A stretch of DNA of 64,000 nt from Nematostella vectensis. Lineage: Eukaryota > Cnidaria > Anthozoa > Actiniaria > Edwardsiidae. The stretch spans positions 5,407,498-5,471,497 of the forward strand of contig NC_064045.1 of NCBI RefSeq assembly GCF_932526225.1, in the 5' to 3' direction. The notes beneath the pieces were generated by a model. That model saw only the letters and a list, made by a program, of their open reading frames with translations, did not search any database and was not told the DNA's origin. Numbering within the stretch: the first letter of the stretch is position 1; each line of letters starts with the position of its first letter. The translations under genes were made by a program, and so were the position numbers. Below, one piece after another: positions 35,906 through 49,430 of the stretch.

Positions 35906-36389
35906 CAAGAAGTAACAACTCTTGGAGGGTTTCAAAATTGCTATATGAGCATTACATCCGGAAAAAGTATAATAAAGAAAGACTCAAAAACGATATATCA
36001 AGCTCTGCTGTTTGATTTTTTACTATAATTATTTTTCATCAGCACAGATTTCCCCTACGCATTCCGTTATAGAGCTAGTGACAATGACCTTGTGCTGTCT
36101 GCGAAGAATCATTAACCTCTAGATAAATACGAATAATAATTGCAATCGAAAGACCTTTCTCAATGTCTCTGTAAGGTCCTCCCCCTCAAATAAATATTGA
36201 ATCCTATGCTAAAACTCTGTTTTTAACAATATATAGTAAAATATATAGTAAAATGTGCTCTTTTGCTGCCATCTAACCCTTGACATGTTCTTAGAATTTG
36301 GTGAAAAAAGGGAAAACGTACAAAAAAGGTTCTTTAAAAAGTTTACCACGGAACGTTTGCTTTTTACATCATTATTGCGTGAGTACACG

Positions 36390-38400
36390 TAGAACCAAGC
36401 TTTTAAAAAAATACACTCGAATAGTCAGGTACGCTAGCTTTCGTGACATAACCTTGTTATGGCACATGTCACATAAAATCAGCGTTACGCTACGCACTCG
36501 CTTTCTAATAGTTTTATTGGAATTTATTTTGCAAGTCACGAGCTCATGGCAATGAAAATCATGGGAGGGTAGGGTGGGAACGACTGGCAAGTGCTACTAA
36601 AACGCCCAGGTAGACTTTTTTATTTAGGAGGAAAACTATCAATACAAAAGAGTATCGTACTCACTTGCACGAACTGACCACGTGACTTCTTGTGTGGTGC
36701 AAAGTCATGCCAAAATAAACACAGAAATGACTGCGCCCGTCACGTAGACAATAAAGAAGAAAGAAAAATGAGAATAAGCCCTTTCTGGCAAAAAAACTTT
36801 CTGGTTTATACATAAGCTTGTTGTTGTTATTATTGGATCTAATAATAATCTTTTTAGCTCAAAACTGAAAAAAAGGCATTCATACAATAGATCAACCCAT
36901 GCCCTAAACCAAATTAAAATTATAATAGTACAAAAACTAATCAATACTCTCAATATCTATATGTATTTTTGTTTTTTTGTTTTTTTTACATTACCCTAGA
37001 GCTTTATTTCCTGTACTAAAAAAATTGATTTTGATTTTGTCTTACCAAGCTTTTAAAAAGATACACTCGAATAGTCACGCACGATAGCTTTCGTGACATA
37101 ACCCTGTTATGTGACATGTCACATAAAATCAGCGTTACGCTACGCACTCCCTTTCTAATAGTTTTATTGGAGGGTTTATTGGCTTTGTCACACACACAAA
37201 AAAATAATACTACGGTTTACAATAGGAAATAAACAAAATAAAAAAAATAAGAAACAATGTGACGGGAGAAGAAAACAGGGCGTAAGCCCCAATTGAAATT
37301 CTTTCCCAACAAATTACAAACAATAAGAATTCTAAAACGAAAATAAAAATTGAATTACATAAATTCAAGATCTATGAAATTATGGAGGTTGGTAAAAGGC
37401 AAGTTTCTCTAAATAGTGAGTTGTCAGCTGATACCTGAAAGACGAAAGCGTAGTGCAAGATTTCATAAGTGAAGGAAGACTATTCCAAAGTTTGACAGTT
37501 TGACAGGGTAGGGTGGAACCGATTGGCAAGTGCTACCAAAACGCCCAGGTAGAGTTTATTATTTAGGAGGAAAACTATCAATACAAAAGAGTATCGTACT
37601 CACTTGCAAGAACTGATCACGTGACTTCATGCCAAAATAAACACAGAAATAACTGCGCCGGCAGAGCAAAAAAATGGCAAGTTTTCCCAAAATAAGGTCT
37701 GGTTAAATTTGGTAAGCTTAAATTTTTACATAGCGGTTCCTTATGTTATGTAAACCAACATATCAAAAATTATTTTTTTCTTATGGATTCGTCTTGGAGA
37801 TACGAGGCTTGAACTGCAATGTTTAAATTATAAATTCTCCTCGTTTTTAGGGAGAAGTTGGGCGCTGATCAGAAATGAAGCCAACTTTGCTCGCTTATAT
37901 CTAAATTTCATATCTTCAAAATTTCTTTAAAATTTGGAATTAAGCTTTTGGTCAGAGGAAGTCCTTGTATGCGGAATCTTGAGCTTACACATTGAGAATT
38001 GGAAAATTTTACGCATTTTTTTTCCTCTGTCAACTGCGCCCGTCACGTAGACAAGAAAAAAGAAAGAAAAATGAGAATAAGCCCTTTCTGGGAAAGAAAC
38101 TTTCTGGTTTATACATAAGCTTGTTGTTGTTATTTTTCCTTTAAAAGCCGAGAAGCGCGTGCGATCTTGTCACGCAACTTTACCACAAGCTCTCAGGCTT
38201 GGATCTAATGATAAGTTGAAAAAAGGCATTTGTACAATAGATCTACCCATGCCTAAACCAAATTAAAATTATAATAGTACAAAAACAAATCAATACTCTC
38301 ATTATCTATATGTATTGTTTTTTGTTTTTGTTTTTTGCATTACCCTCGAGCTATAATTCCTGTACTAAAAAATTGATTTTGATTTTGTCTGACCAGGAAA
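36390..38400. repeat. Tandemly duplicated ~650-bp block, second copy interrupted
   Basis: The order of matching blocks is the same in both copies: AAGCTTTTAAAAA...ATACACTCGAATAGTCA (36398; 37049), AGGGTAGGGTGG...CAAGTGCTA (36566; 37505), CGCCCGTCACGTAGACAA (36733; 38037) and CAATAGATC.ACCCATGCC (36887; 38237). Copy 2 carries two insertions, about 37170-37500 and 37660-38031. No coding content was recognised. Confidence 0.75.
37660..38031. mobile_element. MITE-like insertion with 9-bp target-site duplication
   Basis: A 372-bp insertion is flanked by AACTGCGCC at 37651-37659 and 38032-38040. The paralogous block at about 36727 has a single near-identical, uninterrupted site (GACTGCGCCCGTCACG). 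Ends are weak inverted repeats: GCAGAGCAAAAAAATGG against the complement of GCATTTTTTTTCCTCTGTC. No coding frame. Confidence 0.75.
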
Positions 38401-38607
38401 TAGTACAGAATTGACCTCCCCAATAATCAGACAGATCACGCCATTTCTAACCTTATCACACGTCCAACGTAGGAGTACGGGATGGAATTAATGCGCGAGA
38501 CACGTCCCCGAACAGTTTCCTCATTTATCATGTGCTTAAAATGGCGCACAAAATATGGGCGTGTGAGTACCGCTAGACTATTTCTACAATTATTTTTTAT
38601 GTCTTCT

Positions 38608-38610
<3 letters not shown>

Positions 38611-38639
<29 letters not shown>
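38611..38639. repeat. Poly(A) tract of about 29 bases
   Basis: An uninterrupted A run lies upstream of the NDEL1-like gene. It could be the tail of a decayed retroposed sequence; no 5' body could be identified. Confidence 0.7.
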
Positions 38640-39028
38640 CGGCAACTGCGCTAATTTACCCCCGCTATTCTTATTCTCGGAATGACCTACCGATCTGGGC
38701 CGTGAAGATTCTTGACAATCGACCAATAAAAGCTACGAGAGCTGTAAAGGTATTTTAGCACTGGTTATTTTACCGTTTAACAAAATTTATATGCGGTGTC
38801 TACGCATTTCTGAATCTACCCAGAACCTATTGCGCGCACAAGGGTGACGTCACCACGAGACGGTTTACGTTTTGATGTTGGTTTGGACTTTATGCTGTTT
38901 CGAAACTGGATTGTATTCCATGGGAAAGACGAGGGAATGAACTGTTTATTCCTAAAATAGGAGCCTGACACTTTATCTGATCCATCCTTGGGTATTTTGG
39001 TACTGTATAGAGAGTGTTTCTGGGCCTT

Positions 39029-42000
39029 ATGAGACAACCAGGAATGAGTATTGCGAGCGACAAGGACTTGGAGTTCGCCGATCCGAAAGAAGAAGCTGCT
39101 TATTGGAAACGACTAGCTGAGGAATACGAACAGAAGTACGTGAAAATCCATTCAGGAATCGCCTGATTCATGATCGGGATGTATTAAAGAATTGTTTAGG
39201 CAGGGGATGTTAATCGTGGATGTCTTTTTTACGCTATGTGTAGGTGGCAAGAAGCGAGAGAAGAACTAGACGAATTTCAAGAAGGCAGTCGTGAACTCGA
39301 AGCGGAGCTAGAGGCTCAACTAGAACAAGCGGAGGCTCGGCAGCGGGAATTACTCGCCGCTAAAGCAAGACTAGAAGCAGAAAATGAAAGCTTAAAGGTA
39401 GAACAAAGGGATCTAAATGCTCTTCTTCTTGGTGAAAAATCCCGTGGGCAGAACCAGCCTCTGACGTTGAGTTGTGTGTCGAATTACATATTTATGACAC
39501 CCGAATGGGCAACCATTTTGGAAATCGTCGGTTGTTTTGGTTGTAGCCTCTCCAATTATTTATAAATTTTTGTTATAAATGTTATTTCTTTTCTCACCTT
39601 ATTGTAGGAGAAACTCGAATCTAGCCAAAATGAGGCTTATTTAACCGTAACGGCCCTCCAAGACGAGACTGCTCAGCTAAAAGCGGTGAGGGAAGAATTA
39701 CAAAAATATGTCCGCGAGCTGGAACAAGCGAACGACGATTTAGAACGAGCGAAAAGGTAAAATCCCCTTACTACTATTTTACAATAACAGCTTAGCGCTC
39801 AATAAAATTTCCCTTAACCAACTTTTTATTTTGATCATGTTTTATATGTTCGACCGAAGAGCTGTCGTGTGTTTATAGCATACAAGTTGAAAACCTCAAC
39901 ATTTTTACTTTGTTTGTTTTTTTTCAACTTTTTTACTTTCCGATTCCCAACTTATTCCGCCAAAGTGACTCATATTATAAACTCTTTCGTGCGTTTTTTT
40001 TACACGTACAAATATGGTACCATAATGGCGAACTCTTGTGGTAGTCCACAGTCTACGTAAAACGAATTTCGTTAACGCACTATGTAATTTCCTCGTATAA
40101 ACGGATTATAGGCACCCAGTTATAAATTTACAGAATTTCGTTTCCGCAGTTGTCGGAGTTTATGCCCCAGTATCTATTTTCTAATGTTGCTTGCCGTTAT
40201 TATGGCTGTGACGGTTTCCAGTTTATAATCACAGTCCTGATGGCGTGATCTATCTTAGTTAAAATCATTTTTGATAAACAATGTAAATTGTAAGTGTGAT
40301 AGATTTTTGACTAATTAACGCGCCTTTATCCCAAATAACTCACGTGTTGTACTAATAGTTGGCTATTCCTTCCTCTCGTTTGGTACTTTATTTACATCCA
40401 CTTATATTTTCAAATAGTTCTTCTTCTCTGGATAAGGACTTTGAATTAATCCATGATCTAGAATATTCTGGTTGTACCTCTTTTGAGAAATGGCCAGTTT
40501 GTTATTAAAAAAATCCTCGCTGTTATCAGTTTTACGGGAGAGTGTTTTCTATTGATGTCTGATAATTGAGGTAAAGATATTTTCCAAAGATTTGCTTTCT
40601 GCTAACTCTGTTAGGTATTCCATGCTTCGACGAATATCATTGTTCGTTGTTGGTTGAAGTGAAACCTACAAATGACAAAGGCAATATTGCATGGAAAATA
40701 TGTTTGAGATTCGTTTGACACATGGCTACTCTACTTACTGAAGTACCAGCAGAATTTATACCTTACCAAAAACAACAGCTATTCCTGTTTCCAATCTAGC
40801 TTTTTTAGAATAAATTAAGATTTTTAGGTAATTGCGTTGCCAAAACATTTGCAAATTAAGAAGGTGATAAATAAATAAAGTTTATTTTCGCATCTAGGTG
40901 GAAAACTTTTTGAAAGTTGCCATCAGTATCTCCTGAAAAAGTATAATTGTAATAATTTCAGAAGGGCTTGTAAGGCTCTAAATTTGGAGCTGGCTGTTAC
41001 AGGCTTAGTTTAAAGATGAAGCATGTTATGTTGTTGTCCTAGTTACAGGGATTTACTAATCCCCCCTGTTTAATTAAGATTAAATGTGCTAAAAGATCCT
41101 TTGTGAAGCTGTCACTGCTTTTAAAGAGATCAAATAGTTTTTGTTCCACAAATAAAATCATTTAAACAAGTAAAGCAAATGCAAAGCTAATCAGATGAGC
41201 ATAGTTGTACTCAATATGTACTAGTCATACTTCCAAAGCTTATGAGTGCAGAACTGCTATATCGTCTTATGTATCGTAGTAATAATAGTTTATAATACAT
41301 CAATTGTCTTCTGTACATTTATTTTAATTCTGTCCTAATACATGCTAAGTTATTTGCACCTAGCAGATCTGGTAGCCATCCGGTAGTCTTCCCAAGTCAG
41401 ATTTCGACTTCTGTACTATAGAAATGCAGTGCAATATAAGTGTATTAAAGTATGTTGGGTTTAGAAGTGTCTTGTATGACTGAGACATGACTTTGTGATT
41501 TTATCGACATGTATTATTTACAGAACTAAATTTCCCACTGAGATATTATGACATTCTTGTTCCTGTAGAAAAGATATAATAGGTCAGCTTCATATGTTTT
41601 CTCTACTGTTTTGGCACCCGTATTTGGCATCAATCCATGCTAAACGAGCTATTAGCAGTGATAGTCATAACAGGTACATCCCAGATTTGAATTGCTCAGG
41701 ATCCCTCACTTTATCTTGACAGGTTGTTTTGTCGAATAGCAGAAAGTTAGACACACTTTTAAATCCACCTTTTTAGTTCCAAAGTATTTGCTTTTCTGAG
41801 CTATAAAAATATTTTAAATTTCTAACACAAAAGGATTTAATTTGTTTTGTCTAGATGTTTTAGGCCTTCTAAATTTGAGAGGCTTGGCTGTAACAAAATT
41901 GCACATATCTTTAAATCAATCTTTGTTATTTTAAACTAAACAATCTCTATTTTAGTCAAAATGAGATAAAATTGAAGATTAATGATTGGCAATAATAATT

Positions 42001-44224
42001 AAAACCTGACAGAATTCAGTTCTGCCATCCACCAGACTGTACTTAAACCTCCATTAAATAGATTTTAGTATGACAGCTATTTTGAAAAAATGTTTGTGAT
42101 GATATCAGCCCTTGTCACAAATTAGACTGGGAATGAATAATACAAAAAAAAAAATCACCTGATTCGTAAAAATAGGCTTGTGTTATAAAAGAAAGATAAA
42201 GTAGGCTTGGGGATTGGAAAGAGATGGTGTGGCATGTGATTTTCTTGCTCAAGTTGTGAACAGATTATGGTACTCTTATAGCCCAACTATTTGATGTATT
42301 CTTTTCAGATATCAAATGGGTGGCCCCTTTCCATTTGAAACCATTTCCTTTCAAAACCTTTGCTTTAAAGTGAATCTTAACTGTTTTTTCTTATTATTTC
42401 CCCTCTCTAAATGACAGTGTAATAGGTAGAATTTCCCTATAAAGGCAGGTTGCAGCTGATGATAACACTGTTGAATATTATTTTTTTCAGAGCAACAGTC
42501 TGTTCTTTAGAGGATTTTGAGCATCGCCTGAATCAGGCAATTGAGAGAAACGCGATTTTAGAAAATGAACTTGATGAGAAAGAGACACTTCAAGAGACAG
42601 TCCAAAGACTGAAGGATGAAGCCAGAGGTAGGAACAGGGGGGATGTAGAACCATGTCTTGCGAGTATCCCGTGAACACAGCATGATACATGCATGCAGGG
42701 GATGAAGGGGGTCTGGCTACACACCATGGTAACCAAGTTACAAAGGTCTATTTAGTTCTGTAGCTATCAATGGGTGGAGAGTGAGATCTTTGAAGGTTCC
42801 ATAAAAGCTTGTCTCTGTTATAATGAATTAGGATTACTTATCTGGTAATTGAGTCAGGTAGGAAGGGTGGTATAACAATCAATCAGGAGTACTTATCTGG
42901 TTGTATTGAATCACCAGATCTCCGTCAAGAGTTAGCTGTCAGACAGCTAGAGAAGAAAAAGCCTGAGGATTTCAATAAAGAGAACAAAGAGCCAGCAGAC
43001 AAACTCAGCACGCCTGTCAAGACAGAAGCCATCCCATCTGAACCTCTCGCAAACCTACACACAGATACCATTGCTACATCTCCCCTCCATGCGGGATATG
43101 GTAGCTCACCCCTAACGCCCTCAGCAAGGATATCTGCACTTAATATTGTAGGAGATTTACTGCGCAAAGTTGGGGTAAGTCTTACTAGTTCATTCATGAT
43201 TAGTTTAAAATCTTCTCAAATAGATTTTGGTTGAAAATGCAGCTTTACATTAAACTGATATTAAATAGAAAAGTATTTTCTTTGAATTCTGAGGGGGTGG
43301 GGGTAAAAAGAGGTATCTTTAGTTATGTGGGAGAAGACAGTTGCATGAAAGTTCTGTTACTATTCACATAACATCTTCCCTTGGATAAACTGTCTTCTTT
43401 TAGGCTCTTGAATCAAAGCTTGCCTCCTGCCGAAATTTCGTCAAAGAGCAGCCACATAACATGCGAGGGTCAACAGGTTCAAGCAGCCCTTCTGATTCTC
43501 CAAGGTATGGTTATAAACATCTTAGTAGGAGTTGTCTTACCCTTAACCTAGAGAATATTTTTTTTTTTGGTTCTTAAATGGGAACCACAAAGTGGTGTTA
43601 CATTATGTACTTCGTCTGATTTTGTAGGATTTGTGATCACTTGCTCTAAGCCCTCTTCAGGGAAGAACATAAGGGACAAACTTACCCAGATAATTAAACG
43701 CAAAATGCTTAATAGTAAATTGGCCATAAAATTTTAAAAAGGTCAATTTACCCACTGCTATTATAGATGATATAAATGTACATGGCATTTTAAACTTCTT
43801 GATGTCAATCAGGACCCAGCACTTCAAGAACCAAAGCAATTTTCTTCTTTAGCAGTATTTTCTACTTCTCCATTTTATGTCATGTTGTTAGGGTATCGCA
43901 TACCGTTCAGGCATATGTACATGCTGCGATACTAATAGAAACAACAAATACATACTTTAATCTAATAGCTCTCATAAGAGAGGCATATATTTTTGTAATC
44001 GACCAGTTCCAGTTAAATCCCCCGTTGAAATGGTCACTCACTTGAGAGCTTCTATGAAAAGTTTTTTCTTTTCTTTTGGTAGCTATTATTGATTGCAAAA
44101 AGAATGTTTTAATCTACCCATTATTATTTTTATACATTGAGTTTTTTTGTTTTGTTTTTTCAGACCTAGCAGAGGTAGCTACGCAAGTCCAGGCATGCAA
44201 GGGCTGGTGAAAATCCAGGTTTAG
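39029..44224 (+). CDS. NDEL1: NudE family protein (NDE1/NDEL1 homologue), dynein/LIS1 adaptor
   Basis: Seven coding exons join in phase: 39029-39135, 39244-39397, 39608-39756, 42491-42627, 42918-43174, 43404-43504 and 44164-44224, encoding 321 residues (human NDEL1 is 345). Met at 39044 is an alternative start; an in-frame stop precedes 39029. A long N-terminal coiled coil holds family signatures [38 protein letters not shown] and [20 protein letters not shown], the last of these in exon 4 and in the LIS1-binding segment of the family. The conserved C-terminal block [20 protein letters not shown] precedes [17 protein letters not shown]. NudE proteins tether LIS1 to cytoplasmic dynein for nuclear positioning and mitosis. 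The tail after this block is shorter than in vertebrates. The exon-2 donor (AAG|GTAGAA) is weak; see findings. Intron 3 (about 2.7 kb) shows no other gene. Confidence 0.95.
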
Positions 44225-46680
44225 TCCAAGTGACTTATTATTTCAAATAATAATAATGAAGATATTACCCTGGGTACCAGAGTCTCAAGCGTTGTTCGCC
44301 TCTGGTACCAAGGGTATGAAGAGATGTAATGCATATAAGGTATATGCGAATGATATGTTCACAGCAAGCCCATCTGGATATGAGCATTTGTTTCCGAATT
44401 TTGGATTTATATAAAATTAATATAACACTTCAATTCCTGGTTCACATATTTACTTGTTGCAAATTCTATTTTTCAAGCTTCTATTATATCATTCTTAAAA
44501 ATTAAAGAACCTGGTTATATGCTAGCAAAGGATAAAACTTTTTTACTTAGTTTAGTTTGAAATTTCATCCTTATGAGAAGATACTGTATTAGACTGGGCT
44601 GATAAAGAATGATAAAGAAGTTCAAAACTGACAACGAAAAGGGGATCATCTCTTAAAATGTTAACCAGGGATTTTCTAATACAGAATGTGCTATGGTGCA
44701 ACATTAAAAAATCATGTAATGTAAGACGTTATGTGACATTGCAAATGCCTTATGACCAGATGGGTGGTGTTCAATTAATTTCTTTTAAAGAACATTATTT
44801 TAAACTGCATTCTGTCTCAAATCATATCCATAAGCCTCCAGTAAAGGAGAATGCCTATGTGTCACTATGTGAATGGCCAATCAGCTCTCTATGTGTAGTT
44901 CTCAAGAACTTCTAAAATGTCTCGATCTGATTGCTTACTTAACTAGTCTTCTATTCACTTATTTACCTAAAAGTGAATTGAAATTAGTCTTGAATAGGAG
45001 ACTTGCAAAAGAAATCTTGTTACTTTTTGGGTGAAACTCGCACGCTCTGGCCTTTAGTGGCAAAATAACAACAAGAGCAACATATTCAGCATATACGAAT
45101 CCACCAGAAAGTTTCTTTACCAGAAAGGGCTTGCTTTCTTTGAAATATTTAATGTGTTTGTCGTTCTCTGGCCCGAATGCCACAGTCATTTTTGTGTTTA
45201 TTTCGGCTTGAATTTGCCCCTCAAAAAGTCACTTGATCAGGTATATCATGTGGCCTATTTGTCTCTCCTGTCTCTCTCTAGGCTTCTCTGAATGGGACTT
45301 TTTAGTTATGATTTAAATGAACCATTATTTGCAGTAAGATAGTTGTTTAAGAAAATTTTGACTCAGGCGTTCCCCAGGGCCTATGCCTGGGTCGTTGCAA
45401 GGTAAAAGAAGAGCGCATAGTTGCTCGTTATGTACAGATATTTTGTATGGATTTTATTGTAAGATATAAATAGCAGGCATTTAGGCATAAACAGTTCAAC
45501 GAACTAGTAGATCTAGTTGATTGATAGAGTTTCTAAAAAATCTATTTAAAATTTGCACAATATAAATTTACAATGTATGTCGGTGCTTCGGTGAAAATTG
45601 TTGGATGACGCTAAAGTACGAAATTGTAACTATAATTTATTTTATCGAGTAATTTTAATGTGTTATCTGATTCCTGCAGTGGTCCCAGTATAATGAATCT
45701 CTAATAAGTATGCTCTTCTTATTTTTGTGGACTCACTTTAAGTGGATTTGGTGCTTCACTTTTTTATTCTCTTGGAATGGTTCCTGAAAAGTGGAATAGA
45801 GCTATATTCTTGACATTAATCTGCGCATGAATTTATGACAGGATTAAATCGCGTTTCAAAAAGCAAGAATAGTGCTATATCCCGGGCATATTATTGGCAT
45901 AGTAACTATACCTGACATAAGATAAACCTCTTTACAGGAACCGCCCCAAGTACATCAAAACATGGCCGTAGCAGGGGGTGGGGCACTGTGGGCACATGCC
46001 CCCTCCCTAAAAACTTTTTCAAAAATTATATAAATGACCATCACGGAAATGGCTGTGCCCCCCCCCCCCCCCCCCTAATACCAACATTATGTTTCTGTAT
46101 CGACCCCTCCCCCCCAAAAAAAAAAAATATTTTCCAAATGTTTCTGTATCGCCCTCCCCCCCCCCCCAATATTTTTAGGCCTGCTACAGCTTCCCAAAAT
46201 AAGGTTTTCTCTTCAGTATTCGTCCCAGGGCCTTGCGCATTTCTCACTGAAAAGCGGAAGCTAGTGTCGCAACACAAGCTTCTCGCTAACTAGTTTGCTC
46301 GAGGCTCTGGGACTAAGGTTATTGACGAGGGGTTGCGTGGACAGAGAAAGGGTAAGTGGGGTTTACCCGATCACACCTATTTGTAAACACTCAATTTCCA
46401 TTTTCTTTTAGCCTTTCTTTTTGTTAAGGTCGTATGAAAACGGGCACGCTCGACTCTAGTCTAATAACGCGATAAGAGAAAACCCTCTATGAGTCGACCT
46501 TGCGTGTCAAGATGACCTTTGTCCTAAAAGGTCTGTCATTTTGTATGTAATGTAGTCTGATAATAAATCTGCCTGAAATTAAATGTTTCGGTTTGGTCTT
46601 TCATGCCTTATGCACACCAGTGACATAATGACACAGGCGCGTACACCCTTATGTTCATATTTTCAAGTGTGAATGGTTCT
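44225..46680. other. NDEL1 3' flank / intergenic
   Basis: No further coding exon recognised. A GATAATAAATCTGCC context at about 46560 could be a distal polyadenylation signal for NDEL1, without proof. The stretch includes runs of 18 C at 46058-46075 and a second C run at about 46155. A sequence at about 46600-46650 (GCGCGTACACCC context) resembles the terminal repeat of the element at 60877. Confidence 0.4.
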
Positions 46681-46704
46681 ACATTTTGAAAAAAGCCCAA
46701 CCAA

Positions 46705-46812
46705 GAGATAAGACTAAGATAAGAGAGGGACTCTTTGGTATTACCCGCGCGCCATGTCGATTCCGAATCCGGCTATTTTTAGTAACCACCACCCCACCAC
46801 TGCGCGTGAGGA
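46705..46812. repeat. Dispersed repeat, copy 1 (pair with ~50080-50170)
   Basis: GATAAGAGAGGGACTCTTTG through TTACCCGCGCGCCATGTCGA to ACCACCCCACCACTGCGCGT recurs almost unchanged at about 50080-50170. Both copies are in plus orientation. Nature unknown. Confidence 0.8.
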
Positions 46813-48330
46813 TTTGCTCCTTTTATTTTGTCCTACTCCCCCGCGGGTTGCGTGTTGTTGTTTTGCCAACTCGAAAGGAATGGAAAGAGATCATGTAAAA
46901 AAACTCAGAAGAAGAAAACAAGTCTAACTTAAGTTACCAAGATTGGCAAATATACTCACAGAAAGCTAAATCCCTGAATAGTTTGACTGTTCTGTTTGTC
47001 TGAGCGGCGAAGTCAAGTGAGAAAGAAAAAACCGACGAGCGATAAAATGGCTGTGATACTGCGTTTGATTCAAATCCCGACTCCAGCTTGTATAATAACA
47101 ACATAATATAACATATAAAAATAACAACATCAAAGAAGTACAGTAATATCTCCCTCTTTATTCACTTTTACAAAAGCTCAGTTTTCAGCTTGCTGCGGGT
47201 TGATCATCAAAAAACGCATTCCCTCCCTACAAGGATAGTTTTATGAAATGTATTTTTTTGGATTCCTTCTCAATTCACCGGAATATTCACCGTAAAATCA
47301 ATTTTATATCTAATGTCTAACCTACAGATTTCGTTTGACCATTAGGAAGATAATAAATGTTGAGAAACCACGGAGAAGCAGCAGCAAGTTAGAGCAACAT
47401 TCCCAGAAATAAGGGACATTAGCCAGCGGTTTCTCTGGGCTCACATTTTGCTAGGCCCGCGAGGAATAACAGCGGTATCACAAATAAAAACGAGATTCCG
47501 GCCAGCACAGGGGCTTCCCTTTTGTTGTTACACTGGAAGTTTTTAATCAGGTTGACTAAAATTCCTAATAAAAGTAGTATAAGCGGTATTTAAACGTGCA
47601 AGGGGCATCTCTGATTTGATACGTCCAATGATAATGGAAGTGCGGCAGTCTTGCTGAGGTTGGAAAACATTATATGCGCAAATAAAAAAATGTATTTTAG
47701 AAAGGCTTTATGGTTCCCCTGTGTCTATCCCAGAAAGCCGTGGGGCCGTTTAAAAACAAAATGGAGAACGGACGAACGGAGAGAAGTTGTTCTTGCGGAG
47801 CGCACCGTTTTCCTTTCAGTCTGTATCTTAAAGACAACAATAATGGTTCCTGAACTAGGCATAACTACATCAAATGTTATTTCTTCGGGAACAAGATTGG
47901 GAGGCGCTACTGCCTATTTTATTGGTCAATTTGATGGAAGGATAGTCGATTTACCAATTTCGAGTCTTGCACCTGTGATGCAGCGAACAATTCTACCTTT
48001 TAAACGACTACTTTTATGCCCGATTTCAATGAAATTACAGAGAATGTATGGAGGATTGTATACTCTCAAGCGGACAAAAGTGCAATGTCCAAGGAACAAT
48101 TATAGGGCTTTCTTTGGCATCGGAACGGAACGGAAAGTGTATCACTCGAATGGCAAGGTTTTTTTTTCGAGTCCTGCATCGTGAGCCCAAAATCTCTGAA
48201 ACGAGAAAATTTGATAAATTGTGTTGTCTCCCCACATTTCCTTATAATAAATGGCAGCCATTTTGACATTGTATGTGCACTATTACGCATGCGTGGCGGC
48301 CATGTTGTCTCTTATTTCTGGGAATGAAAA
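46813..48330. other. Intergenic, no gene supported
   Basis: An open frame at 47651-48184 (177 codons, plus) has no recognisable domain, and both other strands and frames are also partly open. I treat it as chance, with low confidence. Confidence 0.35.
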
Positions 48331-48340
48331 CGGTGATTGA

Positions 48341-48962
48341 AGCACAGGTAGCCCAGGCAATGGTTGCTTGTTCGTAGCTCGGAATGTTCGGCTCGGCTGT
48401 TCTGAGAGGGGACGAGTAAAGCTTTTTTTTTCATTGTGAAATGTTGTCAATAAAATTGCCTTAGAACTTAAAACATGCCTTGTGGTTGCCAAATTCACGT
48501 GTAATACACGATTTTTTTTTTTTTTTGGGGGGGGGGGGGGGTTCTTAACGGAATTTATGACTTCTCTCCCCCTACTAAGGAAGGAACAAGGTTAGAGGCG
48601 CCATTTTCGGTAGCGCTCAAATACCGTCGAAATTCGAGAGGAAAAAACAACAAACAAAAAATTTTTGTCTTGCAGACTATGCCAGGGTACACTTACATTC
48701 GATATGTGGCAAAACATCCGAGCTAAACTATTTTCCCTGGCCGCTAGCCGTATTTTAAAACGATAAAGTAGCCACAAGCATCCTTGACCGACGTTACGCT
48801 TGACCGCGCTGGGGAGGAGCACAGGTAGCCCAGGCAATGGTTGCTTGTTCGTAGCTCGGAACTCGGCTGATCTGAGAGGGGACGAGTAAAGCGTTTTTTG
48901 TAGAATGTTGTCAATAAAATTGCCTTAAAACTTAGAACATGCCTTAATTTTATTGACAACGT
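48341..48962. repeat. Duplicated ~130-bp sequence with AATAAA and a foldback
   Basis: CACAGGTAGCCCAGGCAATG through GTTCGTAGCTCGGAA, GAGAGGGGACGAGTAAAG and GTTGTCAATAAAATTGCCTT occurs at about 48341-48481 and 48819-48944. The second copy is followed by AATTTTATTGACAAC, an inverted copy of its own GTTGTCAATAAAATT, making a hairpin. Possibly a retroposed 3' UTR or MITE end. Confidence 0.65.
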
Positions 48963-49199
48963 CAAAAACATAATTGCAAAACCCAACCTCGGTATATAGG
49001 TAAACCTTCCATTTTGCAGTTATGTCAAAAAACATAATTGCAAAACCCAACATGACCCACCAAGAACCACTGGATCAGTTACAAGTCTATCCGGCCATTA
49101 TCCACCCCCTATTTTGAAATCTTGGATCCGCCCCTGCTCCGACACGAGCGGCTGCGAAGGGGACTATACTAACCTTATCGCACCATGACAGGTTCTCTA

Positions 49200-49430
49200 A
49201 TAAGGTTCTGGATTCCGGATCCTAGTGTGTTGATTCCGGATTCCATGTGGGTTTTTTTCCCGTGGATTCTGGATTCCATTTTTGTTTTCCAGTATTCTTG
49301 TAATCCGTATTCCAGCTTAAGTCTTGGATTCCGGATTCTAGTTTATGGATTCCGGATTCCAGTAGCATGGATTCCGGATTCCAAGTCTTATTTTTTCATG
49401 GATTCCAGATTCCGGATTACCTGTCATGGG
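49200..49430. repeat. Degenerate GGATTCCGGATTCC repeat
   Basis: The words GGATTCC and GGATTCCGGATTCC recur about every 15-30 bases (TGGATTCCGGATTCCAGT and variants). Low-complexity intergenic sequence; no gene. Confidence 0.7.

Noticed and set aside
39869-40060. Short open frame in NDEL1 intron 3
   Set aside because: AT-rich, hydrophobic by composition, no splice context, no family resemblance.
47651-48184. 177-codon plus frame
   Set aside because: No recognisable motif, competing open frames on the other strand in the same place, and overlaps repeat-rich intergenic sequence. Left unannotated but not excluded.
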